From CAZGUX01 sp964529305 (lineage in GTDB: Bacteria; Acidobacteriota; Terriglobia; Bryobacterales; Bryobacteraceae), in assembly GCA_964529305.1 (NCBI GenBank), contig CAZGUX010000230.1, forward strand, positions 28,330 through 92,329: a stretch of 64,000 nt of DNA, in the 5' to 3' direction. Position numbers and translations under genes: made by a program. The notes beneath the pieces were generated by a model. The model worked only from the letters and a program-made list of their open reading frames with translations. It was not told the DNA's origin and ran no database searches. Shown in pieces: positions 1 to 8,288 of this stretch (the first letter of the stretch is position 1; each line of letters starts with the position of its first letter).

Positions 1-23
1 GGTCCGGGGAAGTCGTTAGCGAG

Positions 24-43
24 TTGTAAAAGTTTTGTAAAAG
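24..43. repeat. two 9-bp direct repeats one helical turn apart
   Basis: TTGTAAAAG occurs at 24-32 and again at 35-43, with starts 11 bases apart. The AT-rich pair stands out from its GC-rich surroundings and could be a tandem protein-binding site. Its downstream gene lies about 230 bases away, so no target is assigned. Confidence 0.4.
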
Positions 44-66
44 GCACCGCCGGCTCGAGTCTCGAG

Positions 67-85
67 CCCACGGCGCACCCGTGGG
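67..85. other. 7-bp hairpin upstream of the J-domain gene
   Basis: CCCACGG (67-73) and CCGTGGG (79-85) form a perfect stem around a 5-base loop. No T-run follows on either strand at the expected place, so a terminator call is weak. The rest of 1-277 shows no gene, tRNA or clear promoter to me. Confidence 0.35.
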
Positions 86-277
86 GTTGCACTTTTCTGA
101 GCCGCGACGGGCAGGGAGCGGGCAATCCGCTTTCCGCACAGGTTCTCACGTTCGGGCTCTTCAGAGCCCCGAGCATCAGCGACTGTGGCGGCGCCCCAAC
201 CACCTGAAACTTGACCATACCGGACAGTGCGCCGGACCCCGGGCTACAGTCGCCGCCAAACTCCGTCGATCAACAAC

Positions 278-1288
278 ATGGAGTCCGTGGTGACCTACTA
301 CGAGCACTTCGGCCTGACGCGGGAAGCGACTCAGGACGAGATCCACAAAGCTTACCGGTCGTTGTGCCGGCTCCTTCATCCGGATCACCAAACCCGCGGC
401 GATCTCCAGGCGCTCGCCGAGGCTCAGATGCGATGGGTCAATCAGGTCTACCATACCCTGCGCGACCCGGACCGGCGTCGCGAATACGACCGGACGCTCG
501 AGGCGGCGCCGCAGGAAGTCCCTGCCGGATTGCCCCAGGTCGATCGTTGGGTGAACCTGTCCGGCCGGTGGAAGGGCACTGTATTGTGGTACGGGCTGTC
601 CGCGCTGGTGGCTGGAGGGTTGGCTTGGATGCTCTCGGGCCATCGCATTGCGGACCGGCGCGTCGAAGGGGCGCGTGACGCCGAACCGGCCGGCGCGATC
701 CCCGCCCGCGGCCGGATTGCCGTCCGCTCGCCGTCTTCGGCCAGTATCGCGCGGGAACCAAGCCGGCCGGCCGTCGCAACCCGGCCCGGGTCGCCAGTTC
801 TGCCAAGCCAGCCCCTCCAGGCCCCACTTGCACTTCTTCCGCCGCCGGTCATGGCCCCGGACCCGCTCCCGGCCAACCCGGTCTTCGGATCGACAGAGTG
901 GCTCGCTGTCCCGCGCCGCTTCCAGGGGACGTGGTCGTACCTTGTGCCTTCCAGAACGGAAGCCCCGCGCCCCGCCGCCCTCTACGCACCGGAATTCATT
1001 GAAACGGCGATTGTTGAGGCGGGAGCCACGATCGAGGGTAGATACCGCGCCCGTTACGTGATTCCGGATCGTGCCATCTCCCCGAACGTGGCGTTCCACT
1101 TTTCCGGCGTCGTGACCGGCGATGAGGCGCGCCTGGTCTGGACGGGTTCCGGTGGCGCGAAAGGAGAGGGCCGCCTTCGCCTTCTTTCCGGGTCCTCGAT
1201 TGAGATAAGCTGGGCCGCCACGCAGATGGGATCCGACCTCGGCCTCGCCGCTGGCCGGGCGGTCCTGGTAAGGCAGGCGAACGAATAG
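278..1288 (+). CDS. membrane-anchored J-domain protein
   Basis: A 336-residue protein. Residues about 7-68 form a J domain with the diagnostic HPD tripeptide at 34-36, so it should stimulate an Hsp70 (DnaK) ATPase. There is no Gly/Phe region or zinc-finger, so it is not DnaJ itself. A hydrophobic segment near residues 97-118 looks like one membrane span, placing the J domain in the cytoplasm. After a proline-rich linker comes a beta-rich C-terminal domain of about 120 residues that I do not recognise by name, presumably periplasmic. The ATG at 278 is chosen because the J domain starts directly after it; an in-frame GTG at 227 would only add a low-complexity tail. The gene stands alone, so its client is unknown. 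Confidence 0.8.
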   Translation: MESVVTYYEHFGLTREATQDEIHKAYRSLCRLLHPDHQTRGDLQALAEAQMRWVNQVYHTLRDPDRRREYDRTLEAAPQEVPAGLPQVDRWVNLSGRWKGTVLWYGLSALVAGGLAWMLSGHRIADRRVEGARDAEPAGAIPARGRIAVRSPSSASIAREPSRPAVATRPGSPVLPSQPLQAPLALLPPPVMAPDPLPANPVFGSTEWLAVPRRFQGTWSYLVPSRTEAPRPAALYAPEFIETAIVEAGATIEGRYRARYVIPDRAISPNVAFHFSGVVTGDEARLVWTGSGGAKGEGRLRLLSGSSIEISWAATQMGSDLGLAAGRAVLVRQANE

Positions 1289-1398
1289 GGGATAGTCTCC
1301 GCGAAGGCGGGCTATTCGTCCTTATCGCGCGCCTGAGACAGCCACGCCGGCCTGTCGCATGCCCGTTGCATGTGATAGGTTGTTCTCTTCCACCTGCT

Positions 1399-2940
1399 AT
1401 GAGACGACTTGTACTGCTGCTCCTTACAGCTCTGCCCGTTTTGGCCGGAGACGCCATCCGCATCGGATCCCGCCGCGAATTGTTCCTGGACGACTACCTG
1501 ATCGAGCGCATCACGGCGCCCGCCGAGTTGCGCCTGCACCAACCCGAGCGCCGGGAAGTCGTTCTCGTCACCGACAAGCCTTGGGAGGGAAACGCTTGCG
1601 CCTATCGCACCGTGTTTCGCGACGGCGACCGCGTGCGGATGTATTACGACTCCAACCAGTATGACCTCAGCGTCAAAAACATGAAGGCTCACCCTCCCTT
1701 CATCTGCTACGCCGAAAGCCGCGACGGCATTCACTTTGAAAGGCCCGAGTTGAATCTCGTCAGCTATCAGGGATCGACGCGCAACAACATCGTGCTGGGC
1801 GAAGACACCGTCAAGCTGCCGGGAGTCGAGAAGATGGGCGTCGACCACTTCGCGATCTTCAAAGATCCGAATCCGGCACGGCGTCCTGGCGAGGAGTACA
1901 AGATGATCGTCCTTGCCAAGAAAGCTCTCTGGGCCCTCGGCTCGAGCGACGGTTTCCGCTGGAAGCCGATCAGCCAGCAGCCCATCATCACCAAGAGTTA
2001 CTTCGACTCCAAGAACCTGGCCTTCTGGGACCCGGTGAACCACATCTACCGCGCCTATTTTCGAGATTTTCGCAACGGCATCACCGGCGCGCAGCGTTCG
2101 CAGCAGGCTAAGCAGGACCCCGGCCATCCGTACTTCCGGGACATCATGACGGCGACGTCGACCGACTTCATTCATTGGAGCGAACCGCAATGGCTCCAAT
2201 ACCCGGGTTCGCCGGACGAAGAGTTGTACACCAATCAGATCACTCCGTACTATCGGGCGCCGCACATTCTGGTCGGCTTCCCCAAACGGTATCAGGATCG
2301 CGGCTGGTCGGAGGCCATGCGCCTGCTCCCCAATCGGGAGCAACGCGAAGCCCGGTCGGCCGTCTCGCCCCGCTACGGCACGGCCATCACGGACGCGGTG
2401 TTCATGTCGAGCCGCGACGGCCTACACTTCCGGCGCTGGGCGGAAGCCTTCATCCGGCCCGGCCCGCTCAGCAACAACTGGGTCTATGGCGACAACGGAA
2501 TGGCCTGGGGCCTGATTGAAACGAAGTCCCACGTGACGACAGCGCCCGATGAACTCTCGATGTACGCGGTTGAGAACTACTGGCGCGGGAATTCGATGAA
2601 CGTGCGGCGTTTCGCCATCCGTGTGGACGGATTTGTTTCGGTGCAGGCGCCTCTGGCCGGCGGCGAGTTCGTCACCAAGCCCCTCATCTTCGAAGGCAGT
2701 CAATTGGAAATGAACGTCTCGACGTCGGCCGTGGGGAGTGTCCGTTGGGAGATGCAAGACGTTGACGGCCGCCCGATTCCGGGCTTCACGCTAGCCGAGA
2801 ACCCGGAGATTTTTGGGGACGCCATTGACTATCCGGTCCCGCTGCGCGCGGGCAGTAAGCTGAGCGAGTTCGCGGGACGCCCGGTCCGCCTGCGGTTCGT
2901 TCTGCGGGACGCGGATCTGTACGCAATCCGCTTCAAGTAA
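1399..2940 (+). CDS. secreted GH32/43-like beta-propeller protein (paralogue 1)
   Basis: A 513-residue protein with a Sec signal peptide (hydrophobic stretch at residues 5-16, cut near AGDA). The body has the repeated strand signature of the five-bladed propeller glycosidase superfamily, for example SRDGIHFERP, SSDGFRWKP and SSRDGLHFRRW, each a blade with an Asp/Gly-aromatic turn. A C-terminal beta domain ends in the family-specific RPVRLRFVLRDADLYAIRFK. Two paralogues with the same ending lie at 32797-34377 and 44898-46466. A glycoside-directed role outside the cytoplasm is inferred from the fold; substrate and catalytic residues cannot be assigned by eye. The ATG at 1399 is preferred over the upstream 1366 because it opens the signal peptide. 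Confidence 0.7.
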   Translation: MRRLVLLLLTALPVLAGDAIRIGSRRELFLDDYLIERITAPAELRLHQPERREVVLVTDKPWEGNACAYRTVFRDGDRVRMYYDSNQYDLSVKNMKAHPPFICYAESRDGIHFERPELNLVSYQGSTRNNIVLGEDTVKLPGVEKMGVDHFAIFKDPNPARRPGEEYKMIVLAKKALWALGSSDGFRWKPISQQPIITKSYFDSKNLAFWDPVNHIYRAYFRDFRNGITGAQRSQQAKQDPGHPYFRDIMTATSTDFIHWSEPQWLQYPGSPDEELYTNQITPYYRAPHILVGFPKRYQDRGWSEAMRLLPNREQREARSAVSPRYGTAITDAVFMSSRDGLHFRRWAEAFIRPGPLSNNWVYGDNGMAWGLIETKSHVTTAPDELSMYAVENYWRGNSMNVRRFAIRVDGFVSVQAPLAGGEFVTKPLIFEGSQLEMNVSTSAVGSVRWEMQDVDGRPIPGFTLAENPEIFGDAIDYPVPLRAGSKLSEFAGRPVRLRFVLRDADLYAIRFK

Positions 2941-3083
2941 TCCGAAGCGTTCGGTCTCAGCCGGTTGCCGATCCTGGATGGCTGGCGGTCTTCTCGCCAA
3001 AACGCCTGAGGACCAACGTTTCGAAGCTCATGATCCCTTGAGCGTGGTGTCTCACCCTCGTGGCGAGCACCGTCGTCAATTGG

Positions 3084-3109
3084 GAACGGGGTGGTGACCC
3101 ACCCCGTTC
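3084..3109. terminator. 11-bp perfect hairpin between convergent gene ends
   Basis: GAACGGGGTGG (3084-3094), a TGAC loop (3095-3098) and CCACCCCGTTC (3099-3109) form a perfect stem. It lies 27 bases beyond the stop codon of the minus-strand collagen-like gene and 144 beyond the plus-strand propeller gene. Neither side has a strong U-run, so it may act as a bidirectional or 3'-protecting hairpin rather than a classical intrinsic terminator. Confidence 0.55.
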
Positions 3110-3135
3110 TCGATGTTGCCCGTTCGAAACCCCGT

Positions 3136-4746
3136 TCATTGGCACATCAGAAACGTCGAGAACGCCGTTGGAGTCGCCCCCGTCACGGCGAACTGGATCC
3201 GGTCGCCCGCCGACACCGCCACAGGAGTGGTCGAGGTACAATCGGCGGCACTGCTCACGGTGCAACCGAGCGCCGAGTTCACTGCGTTGACCTGCAAGGT
3301 AACGGTAAAACTCCCTGCGGCGATCGGATGCACCCGGAGGTTGTTGAAGGTGCAGGCGACTCCCATCGGCACCTCAGAGTTATTGTCGGCGGCGCGGCTC
3401 GTATCGCCGATGACGGCATAGAAGCGTGGCAGCGCAGACGAAAGCGGATGCGCGGCAACAAAAATCGATCCTGGGCCGGCTGCCCCAGTGGGACCGGTAG
3501 GGCCCGTTGGGCCCGGAGGACCGGGGATGCTAGAAGCGGCGCCCGTTGCCCCTGTGGCGCCCGTGGCCCCGGTGGCGCCTGTCGGGCCGGTTGGGCCGGG
3601 TATCGTCGAGGCGGCGCCGGTAGAACCTGTGGCGCCCGTGGCCCCGGTGGCGCCTGTCGGGCCCGTGGGGCCCGGTATTGTCGAGGCGTTGCCGGTCGGG
3701 CCGGCAGGTCCTGTCGGCCCAGTAGGTCCGGCCACGGTCGACGCCGCCCCTGTTGACCCTGTTGCGCCGGTCGATCCCGTCGCGCCGGCCGGGCCCGTCG
3801 GTCCAGTTGGACCGGCAACACCGGTGAAGCCGGTGACACCGGTCGGGCCGGCAGGTCCTGTCGGCCCAGTGGGTCCGGCCACGGTCGACGCCGCCCCCGT
3901 TGACCCCGTTGCGCCGGTCGATCCCGTCGCGCCGGTCGGGCCCGTCGGTCCAGTTGGACCGGCAACACCGGTGACGCCGGTCGGGCCGGCAGGCCCAGTC
4001 GGCCCGGTGGGCCCGGCCACAGTCGACGCCGTCCCTGTCGCACCCGTTGGCCCGGTCGCCCCCGCCGGCCCGGTGGAACCCGCGGGACCCGGTACGTTGC
4101 TCGGAGTCCCGGTCGCACCAGTCGCCCCTGTGGGTCCCGTTGGGCCCGTCGCGCCCGGAGGTCCTGTCGCGCCCCCGCCTGTCAACTCGCTGTAGTAGCC
4201 GTTGATGTCGACGATCACGTGCGTCGGGTCGGACACAAAGATCGAGATTGCGCCATTGGTCCCCGCCGGAAATACGGCGGCGTTGGCCACGATCTGGCCC
4301 TGGAAGGCGTTCAAGGTCGACACGTTCGGCCGCGTCGAACCGGCCGGCCACGCGGTCAAGTACTGCATGGGACCCAGCGGCACGACGGTGATATTCAACG
4401 AATAAGCCTTGGCGTTTGCCGGTATGCCGCATGGCCCGAGCGGAATCGGGACGTCACGCGTCGCCGGATTGGGAGCGCCCAGGCTCGGTTGCCCAAAAAG
4501 TCCCGTGAATCCTCCTCCTGCATATTCCGGCCGCGTGTCCATCAGCCGGCACGGAGTCACGGCCACCAGGGGAAGTTGGCCGGTGATGGCCGCCGCCCGG
4601 CCGTCCTTGCCGGTGGGGGCCTCTGGCGCCCAGTACAGCGGCGAGGGCCAATTCGCGAGTTCCGGCGGCTGCGCGAAACCCGCCCGCGGAAGCACAAGCA
4701 GCGCGAACAACAAACCTAGTGGCGCACGACGCACAAAACTGTTCAT
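3136..4746 (-). CDS. secreted collagen-like surface protein
   Basis: A 536-residue exported protein. Signal peptide: residues 1-26 (basic start, Leu/Ala core, AFAQ-like cut at GFAQ). Residues about 58-186 form the beta domain common on bacterial surface proteins, with TPCRLMDTR, SLNITVVP, TLNAFQGQIVANAA and VIVDINGYY. Residues about 191-427 are a collagen-like tract of Gly-X-Y triplets dominated by GPT, GAT and GPA, broken at intervals by ASTV or ASTIP inserts. A 109-residue globular C-terminal domain follows and may trimerise it. The ATG at 4746 is preferred to 4770 because GGAGAG lies at the right distance. Probable role: extracellular fibre or adhesion, inferred. Confidence 0.85.
   Translation of the reverse strand: MNSFVRRAPLGLLFALLVLPRAGFAQPPELANWPSPLYWAPEAPTGKDGRAAAITGQLPLVAVTPCRLMDTRPEYAGGGFTGLFGQPSLGAPNPATRDVPIPLGPCGIPANAKAYSLNITVVPLGPMQYLTAWPAGSTRPNVSTLNAFQGQIVANAAVFPAGTNGAISIFVSDPTHVIVDINGYYSELTGGGATGPPGATGPTGPTGATGATGTPSNVPGPAGSTGPAGATGPTGATGTASTVAGPTGPTGPAGPTGVTGVAGPTGPTGPTGATGSTGATGSTGAASTVAGPTGPTGPAGPTGVTGFTGVAGPTGPTGPAGATGSTGATGSTGAASTVAGPTGPTGPAGPTGNASTIPGPTGPTGATGATGATGSTGAASTIPGPTGPTGATGATGATGATGAASSIPGPPGPTGPTGPTGAAGPGSIFVAAHPLSSALPRFYAVIGDTSRAADNNSEVPMGVACTFNNLRVHPIAAGSFTVTLQVNAVNSALGCTVSSAADCTSTTPVAVSAGDRIQFAVTGATPTAFSTFLMCQ
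3694..4116. repeat. imperfect 147/138-bp tandem repeat in the collagen tract
   Basis: The same module restarts at 3694, 3841 and 3979, 147 and 138 bases apart (49 and 46 codons), with long nearly identical blocks between copies. It is nested in a finer 9- and 18-base triplet repeat. Unit lengths divisible by three mean that recombination would change fibre length without breaking the frame. Confidence 0.8.
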
Positions 4747-4950
4747 CAAATCACTCTCCGAAATGGACATTATTGCTCTTTTACTACCGGCTTGATTCGG
4801 GATCCGCTCGAGATCCCCGCGATTCCATCGCACGGCCCTAAGAAATCTCCAAACGAGCGCACCAATGCCATCGACCCCTCGCAAATCGTATCAGGCGTCC
4901 TACGGCCAATCAACAAGAAAAACGCTCAAAACGCGGCTGTGCCGGTTTGT

Positions 4951-6960
4951 TTACCTGGACCGCGGCGCCGCGGCGGACTTCTTCTGCTGTTCCGCGTAAA
5001 CCAGATTGTTGCGCGCCAATGCGTAGTCCGGCTTGATTCGAAGCGCCTGAGTCGCGGCGGCGATCGCTTCGTCCCACTGCCCCAGGGCTTCATGCCCGGC
5101 GGCAATGTTGTTGTACGCCTCCGCATAATCGGGTCGCAGGCGAATCGCCTCGCGCGCCGCGCGGATGCAGTCGGCAAACTGTCCGGCCTGGTGGTAGAGC
5201 AGGGAAAGCTGCAGAAGATTCTCCGGAGTCGGTGATTGTTTCGCCCGCTCCTCCGCCTGGGCGACTTCGCCTCGGGTTTGTTCCCTCAGGGTCAGGAAGC
5301 CCATGACCTTCGCGTCGCCTGGCAGGTGTCGAAACGTATCGTCAGCGAGAACCTGCAATTCACTCCAGTTTTTTGCATCGGCGTGAATTTCCAGCAGGAG
5401 GTAGCGCGGTTCCGGATCGGCGGGGTTGGCGCGAATCGCCTCCCGCAGGTGTGCGACCGCCTCGGTTGTGCGGCCTTTCGTCTTCAACCAGCGGGCATAA
5501 TAGTGATGCGCCAGTGAGTCGTTCGGAGTCAGGCTCAACGCCCGCCGAAAGTGCGCTTCGGCCTTCTGATCGCGGTTGAGGGACCCGTTGACAATGCCGA
5601 GGTTGATCTCCAGGATCGAGTAGTTGGGCGTGAACGCCGCCGCCCTGTCAAAGTAGGCGAGCGCCGTCTGATACTCGCCTTTCTTCATCTGGGTGAGTCC
5701 GTAGTTCATCAGGCCCCGCCCGTTGTTGGGACTTTTACGGGTAACATCGAGCCACAGCGACTCCTCCGTGCGCCAAACCTCGTTTCGCTGATAGGCCGCC
5801 GCCGCGTAGACGAGCAAGAGGCACACGGTGGCGGCAATCGCGATCCTGGGCGTCGCCCCGCGCGGCGCCCATCGATCCCACAGGAGGACGCCGCCCCAGG
5901 TTACGGCCAGCGCCAGGCCGATGGCCGGCAGGAACATCCGGTGGTCGCTCTCGACCTCCGCCAGCGGGAACACGGCCGTCGGGATTTGCGCAATCAGGAA
6001 CCACAACAGCCCGAACGCAATGGGGCGTGTCCGCGGAACCCGTGCCGCGGCCGCGGCGGCCGCCAGCAACGCCGCCAGGAACAAAAAGCCGAGAAACACC
6101 GAGTCATTCCACATCGTCTCGTAGGCTTTGCGATCCGTATCGGCCGACAGGCCGGCCGGCAGGAAGAACGACAGGAAGTAGTGCAGGCTGACTCGCGGCT
6201 GAGTGATCACGTAGTTGTAAAGCGCGGCGCCGCCCCCCGAGAACGAACGCGGCGTCATGTACGATTGCAGTGCGCCCATGGCTGCGGCCGCCGCAACGGC
6301 AGGCGCCGATCGTCGGACGATTCCCGTCCATCGCTCGGGCTCGCAGAACACCAGATACAAGGCCAACAGGGCGGGGAAGATGAGCGCCGTCGGTTTGCAC
6401 AACACCCCCAGCGCCGGAGGCAACAGGTACAGGCGCCAGCGGCGCGCCCGCGGGAGAGCGGCGTAGGTAGTGATGCCCGCCACCATCGAGAGGGCGACGT
6501 AAAGGTCGGCCCGCTGCACGATGTAGTTGATGGTTTCCGCGCACACCGGGTTCAACCCGTACCAGGCGGCCGCGGCGAGCGCGGCATACCGGGCTCGGGG
6601 TTCGGGGGCCGCGATTCGCAAAACGCGATCGAACAGCAAAACAATCAGAGACAGATGAATCAGAAGCCAAAAAAATGTGGAGGCGTGGAAATAGATGGGA
6701 TTCAACCCGCCGCCCAGCCAATAATCCAACGCCAGGGACGTGGTGAGCAGCGGGCGGTATGCCTGATTGCCCGGGAATACGCTCATCGTCCGCGCGTCGG
6801 CAAAGAAGCGCGGTACGTTGCCCAATTGGCGGAGATGCGGGTTGTTGGTGATCGTGTGCCAGTCGTCGAAATGGAAGTCGTTTTGGAAGTGGTTCGAATA
6901 GACAGCCGCTACGGCGCACAACAGCACCGCCCAGCACAGGAGGAATGGCGATCGGGACAC
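4951..6960 (-). CDS. TMTC-like integral membrane protein with C-terminal TPRs
   Basis: A 669-residue protein. The N-terminal 400 residues are strongly hydrophobic with about ten membrane spans. An early DDWHTI motif after the first span and a YRPLLTTSLALDY segment resemble GT-C fold glycosyltransferases of the TMTC/O-mannosyltransferase type, where acidic residues after TM1 bind the lipid sugar donor. Residues about 405-655 carry five or so TPR units (such as YQTALAYFDRAAAF and WDEAIAAATQALRI). Glycosylation of exported proteins is therefore likely, by inference. Start is GTG at 6960. A TACACT box lies 13 bases upstream, predicting a leader of only a few bases. Confidence 0.7.
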   Translation of the reverse strand: MSRSPFLLCWAVLLCAVAAVYSNHFQNDFHFDDWHTITNNPHLRQLGNVPRFFADARTMSVFPGNQAYRPLLTTSLALDYWLGGGLNPIYFHASTFFWLLIHLSLIVLLFDRVLRIAAPEPRARYAALAAAAWYGLNPVCAETINYIVQRADLYVALSMVAGITTYAALPRARRWRLYLLPPALGVLCKPTALIFPALLALYLVFCEPERWTGIVRRSAPAVAAAAAMGALQSYMTPRSFSGGGAALYNYVITQPRVSLHYFLSFFLPAGLSADTDRKAYETMWNDSVFLGFLFLAALLAAAAAAARVPRTRPIAFGLLWFLIAQIPTAVFPLAEVESDHRMFLPAIGLALAVTWGGVLLWDRWAPRGATPRIAIAATVCLLLVYAAAAYQRNEVWRTEESLWLDVTRKSPNNGRGLMNYGLTQMKKGEYQTALAYFDRAAAFTPNYSILEINLGIVNGSLNRDQKAEAHFRRALSLTPNDSLAHHYYARWLKTKGRTTEAVAHLREAIRANPADPEPRYLLLEIHADAKNWSELQVLADDTFRHLPGDAKVMGFLTLREQTRGEVAQAEERAKQSPTPENLLQLSLLYHQAGQFADCIRAAREAIRLRPDYAEAYNNIAAGHEALGQWDEAIAAATQALRIKPDYALARNNLVYAEQQKKSAAAPRSR

Positions 6961-7034
6961 GGATCTCTAGTCGAGTGTATCAGTGCACAGGGCAGGGAAC
7001 CCGGGAACCCCGTGCCTCTTCGCGGTCGCCCGGT

Positions 7035-8246
7035 TCAGGCGGCGTGGACTTCCCGCAGAATATGGCCTAGCCGCCAGCCGACGATGCGCTCTTCGCCGGG
7101 GAACAAATTGTAGGAGGCCAGTGACAGGCCTTCCTGCTCGCTGGCATTCACTTCGATCGAAGGCTCGCCTTCGCGAAGCCGCTTCGCGCACTCGGCATAG
7201 CGCAGTTTGCTGGTTTCCCACTGCACCCGGAGGTACGGAATCGGGTGGCCACCGGGGCCGGGAACATACACCTCCGTCCGTACGGTCGGGATTCCGCGCA
7301 GGTCGCGGCTGATGCTCTCCATGAACCCCCGCCACAGTTTCTGATCGGCCTCGTGATCGCGCTTGACGTACAACTCCACCGCCGCCAACAGGCCCATGAT
7401 CTCTTCCTTACCCACCTTGCAGGGCCGCGCGATGGTGTCTCCGTGCGGATTGTTGTTCATGTGCGCCGCCTCGATCAGGTCCTTGCGGCCCATCAGGATC
7501 CCCGAGGCCTGCGGGCCCCGAAGCGCTTTGCCGCCGCTGAACGCAACCAGGTCGAAGCCTTCCTTGACAATCGCCCACAGGTTTTCAACGGGCGGCACCT
7601 CCGCGGCGGCGTCATTGAATACCGGAACGCCCGCTTTCTTGCCGATCTCGAGAAACTCCGCGCGGCCGATCTTCCCTTTGGACTCGTAAAGGTGCGTGAA
7701 ATACAACATCGCCGTGTTGCTGTTGATCGCGGATCTCGCCTCGGATGCGGTTTCCACCTCCACCAGGCGAACCCCGACGTTGCGCGCGGCATGGTCGAAG
7801 CCGTTCCGATGAGCCTTGGGAATGATCACCTCGTTCTTCATCCCCGCGATGTCCGGGATGCGCCTGACTTTGTCCCGGTCCTTCCCGGTGACGCAGGCTG
7901 CGGTCGCCAGCATGATGGATCCCGCGGCGCCTGACGTCACCATGGCTGCCTCGACGCCCGTGATCTTCGCGATGCGCGCGCCGGCCTTTTGCTGCAACTC
8001 GAGCAGTGGGACAAAGGAGCGGGAAGCCTCGTCCATGGCTTGCCGAACCTCAGGAGGGATGACAGATCCGGTCAGGGTGGTATACGTTCCGGCCGCGTTG
8101 ATCAGGGGCCGGACGCCAAGCTGGCGGTAGATTTCGCCGTGGGCCGCGGCAAGTTGCGCGGCAACGTAGTTGCGGGGCAGCAGCGCCGCGAGACCTCCGC
8201 CGAGCAGAAGACGGCGCCGGTTGGTGGACAGCAGCCAGGATGTCAT
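7035..8246 (-). CDS. exported SelA-fold PLP-dependent enzyme (paralogue 1)
   Basis: A 403-residue protein. The N-terminus has a Tat-like signal (NRRRLLLGGGLAALLP). The rest is the fold-type I PLP domain of the SelA / D-glucosaminate-6-phosphate ammonia-lyase group: NAAGTYTTLTGS near residue 50, TSGAAGSIM near 104, Asp212 in NDAAAE and the Schiff-base lysine Lys240 in FSGGKALRGPQ. It lacks the extra N-terminal domain of true selenocysteine synthase and seems to be exported, so tRNA selenation is unlikely. Lyase or aminotransferase action on an amino sugar or amino acid is an inference. A close paralogue is at 39404-40591. It follows the ThuA gene by 42 bases but has its own TATAAT box. Confidence 0.75.
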   Translation of the reverse strand: MTSWLLSTNRRRLLLGGGLAALLPRNYVAAQLAAAHGEIYRQLGVRPLINAAGTYTTLTGSVIPPEVRQAMDEASRSFVPLLELQQKAGARIAKITGVEAAMVTSGAAGSIMLATAACVTGKDRDKVRRIPDIAGMKNEVIIPKAHRNGFDHAARNVGVRLVEVETASEARSAINSNTAMLYFTHLYESKGKIGRAEFLEIGKKAGVPVFNDAAAEVPPVENLWAIVKEGFDLVAFSGGKALRGPQASGILMGRKDLIEAAHMNNNPHGDTIARPCKVGKEEIMGLLAAVELYVKRDHEADQKLWRGFMESISRDLRGIPTVRTEVYVPGPGGHPIPYLRVQWETSKLRYAECAKRLREGEPSIEVNASEQEGLSLASYNLFPGEERIVGWRLGHILREVHAA

Positions 8247-8256
8247 ATTGAGACGG

Positions 8257-8262
8257 ATTATA
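8257..8262 (-). promoter_or_regulatory. consensus -10 box for the SelA-fold gene
   Basis: A perfect TATAAT reads on the minus strand from 8262 to 8257 and ends 10 bases before the ATG at 8246. Transcription starting about 7 bases downstream would leave a leader of some 3 bases. No Shine-Dalgarno sequence is present. Confidence 0.6.
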
Positions 8263-8288
8263 CAGGAGCCGCCGTCCGGAAGAACAGT

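Noticed and set aside
3480..4180. CRISPR-like periodic repeats
   Set aside because: The period is that of Gly-X-Y codons inside an open, signal-peptide-led gene; repeats are contiguous without unique spacers and no cas genes are near.
5551..7113. A 520-codon open frame antisense to the TPR glycosyltransferase gene
   Set aside because: Its translation is Arg/Gly/Gln-rich and typical of antisense frames in GC-rich DNA; the minus strand encodes a complete membrane protein with TPRs.
7035..8246. SelA (selenocysteine synthase) as partner of selB
   Set aside because: Lacks the SelA N-terminal domain and begins with an export-type signal; the paralogue at 39404 is the same. Active-site lysine alone is not specific to SelA.
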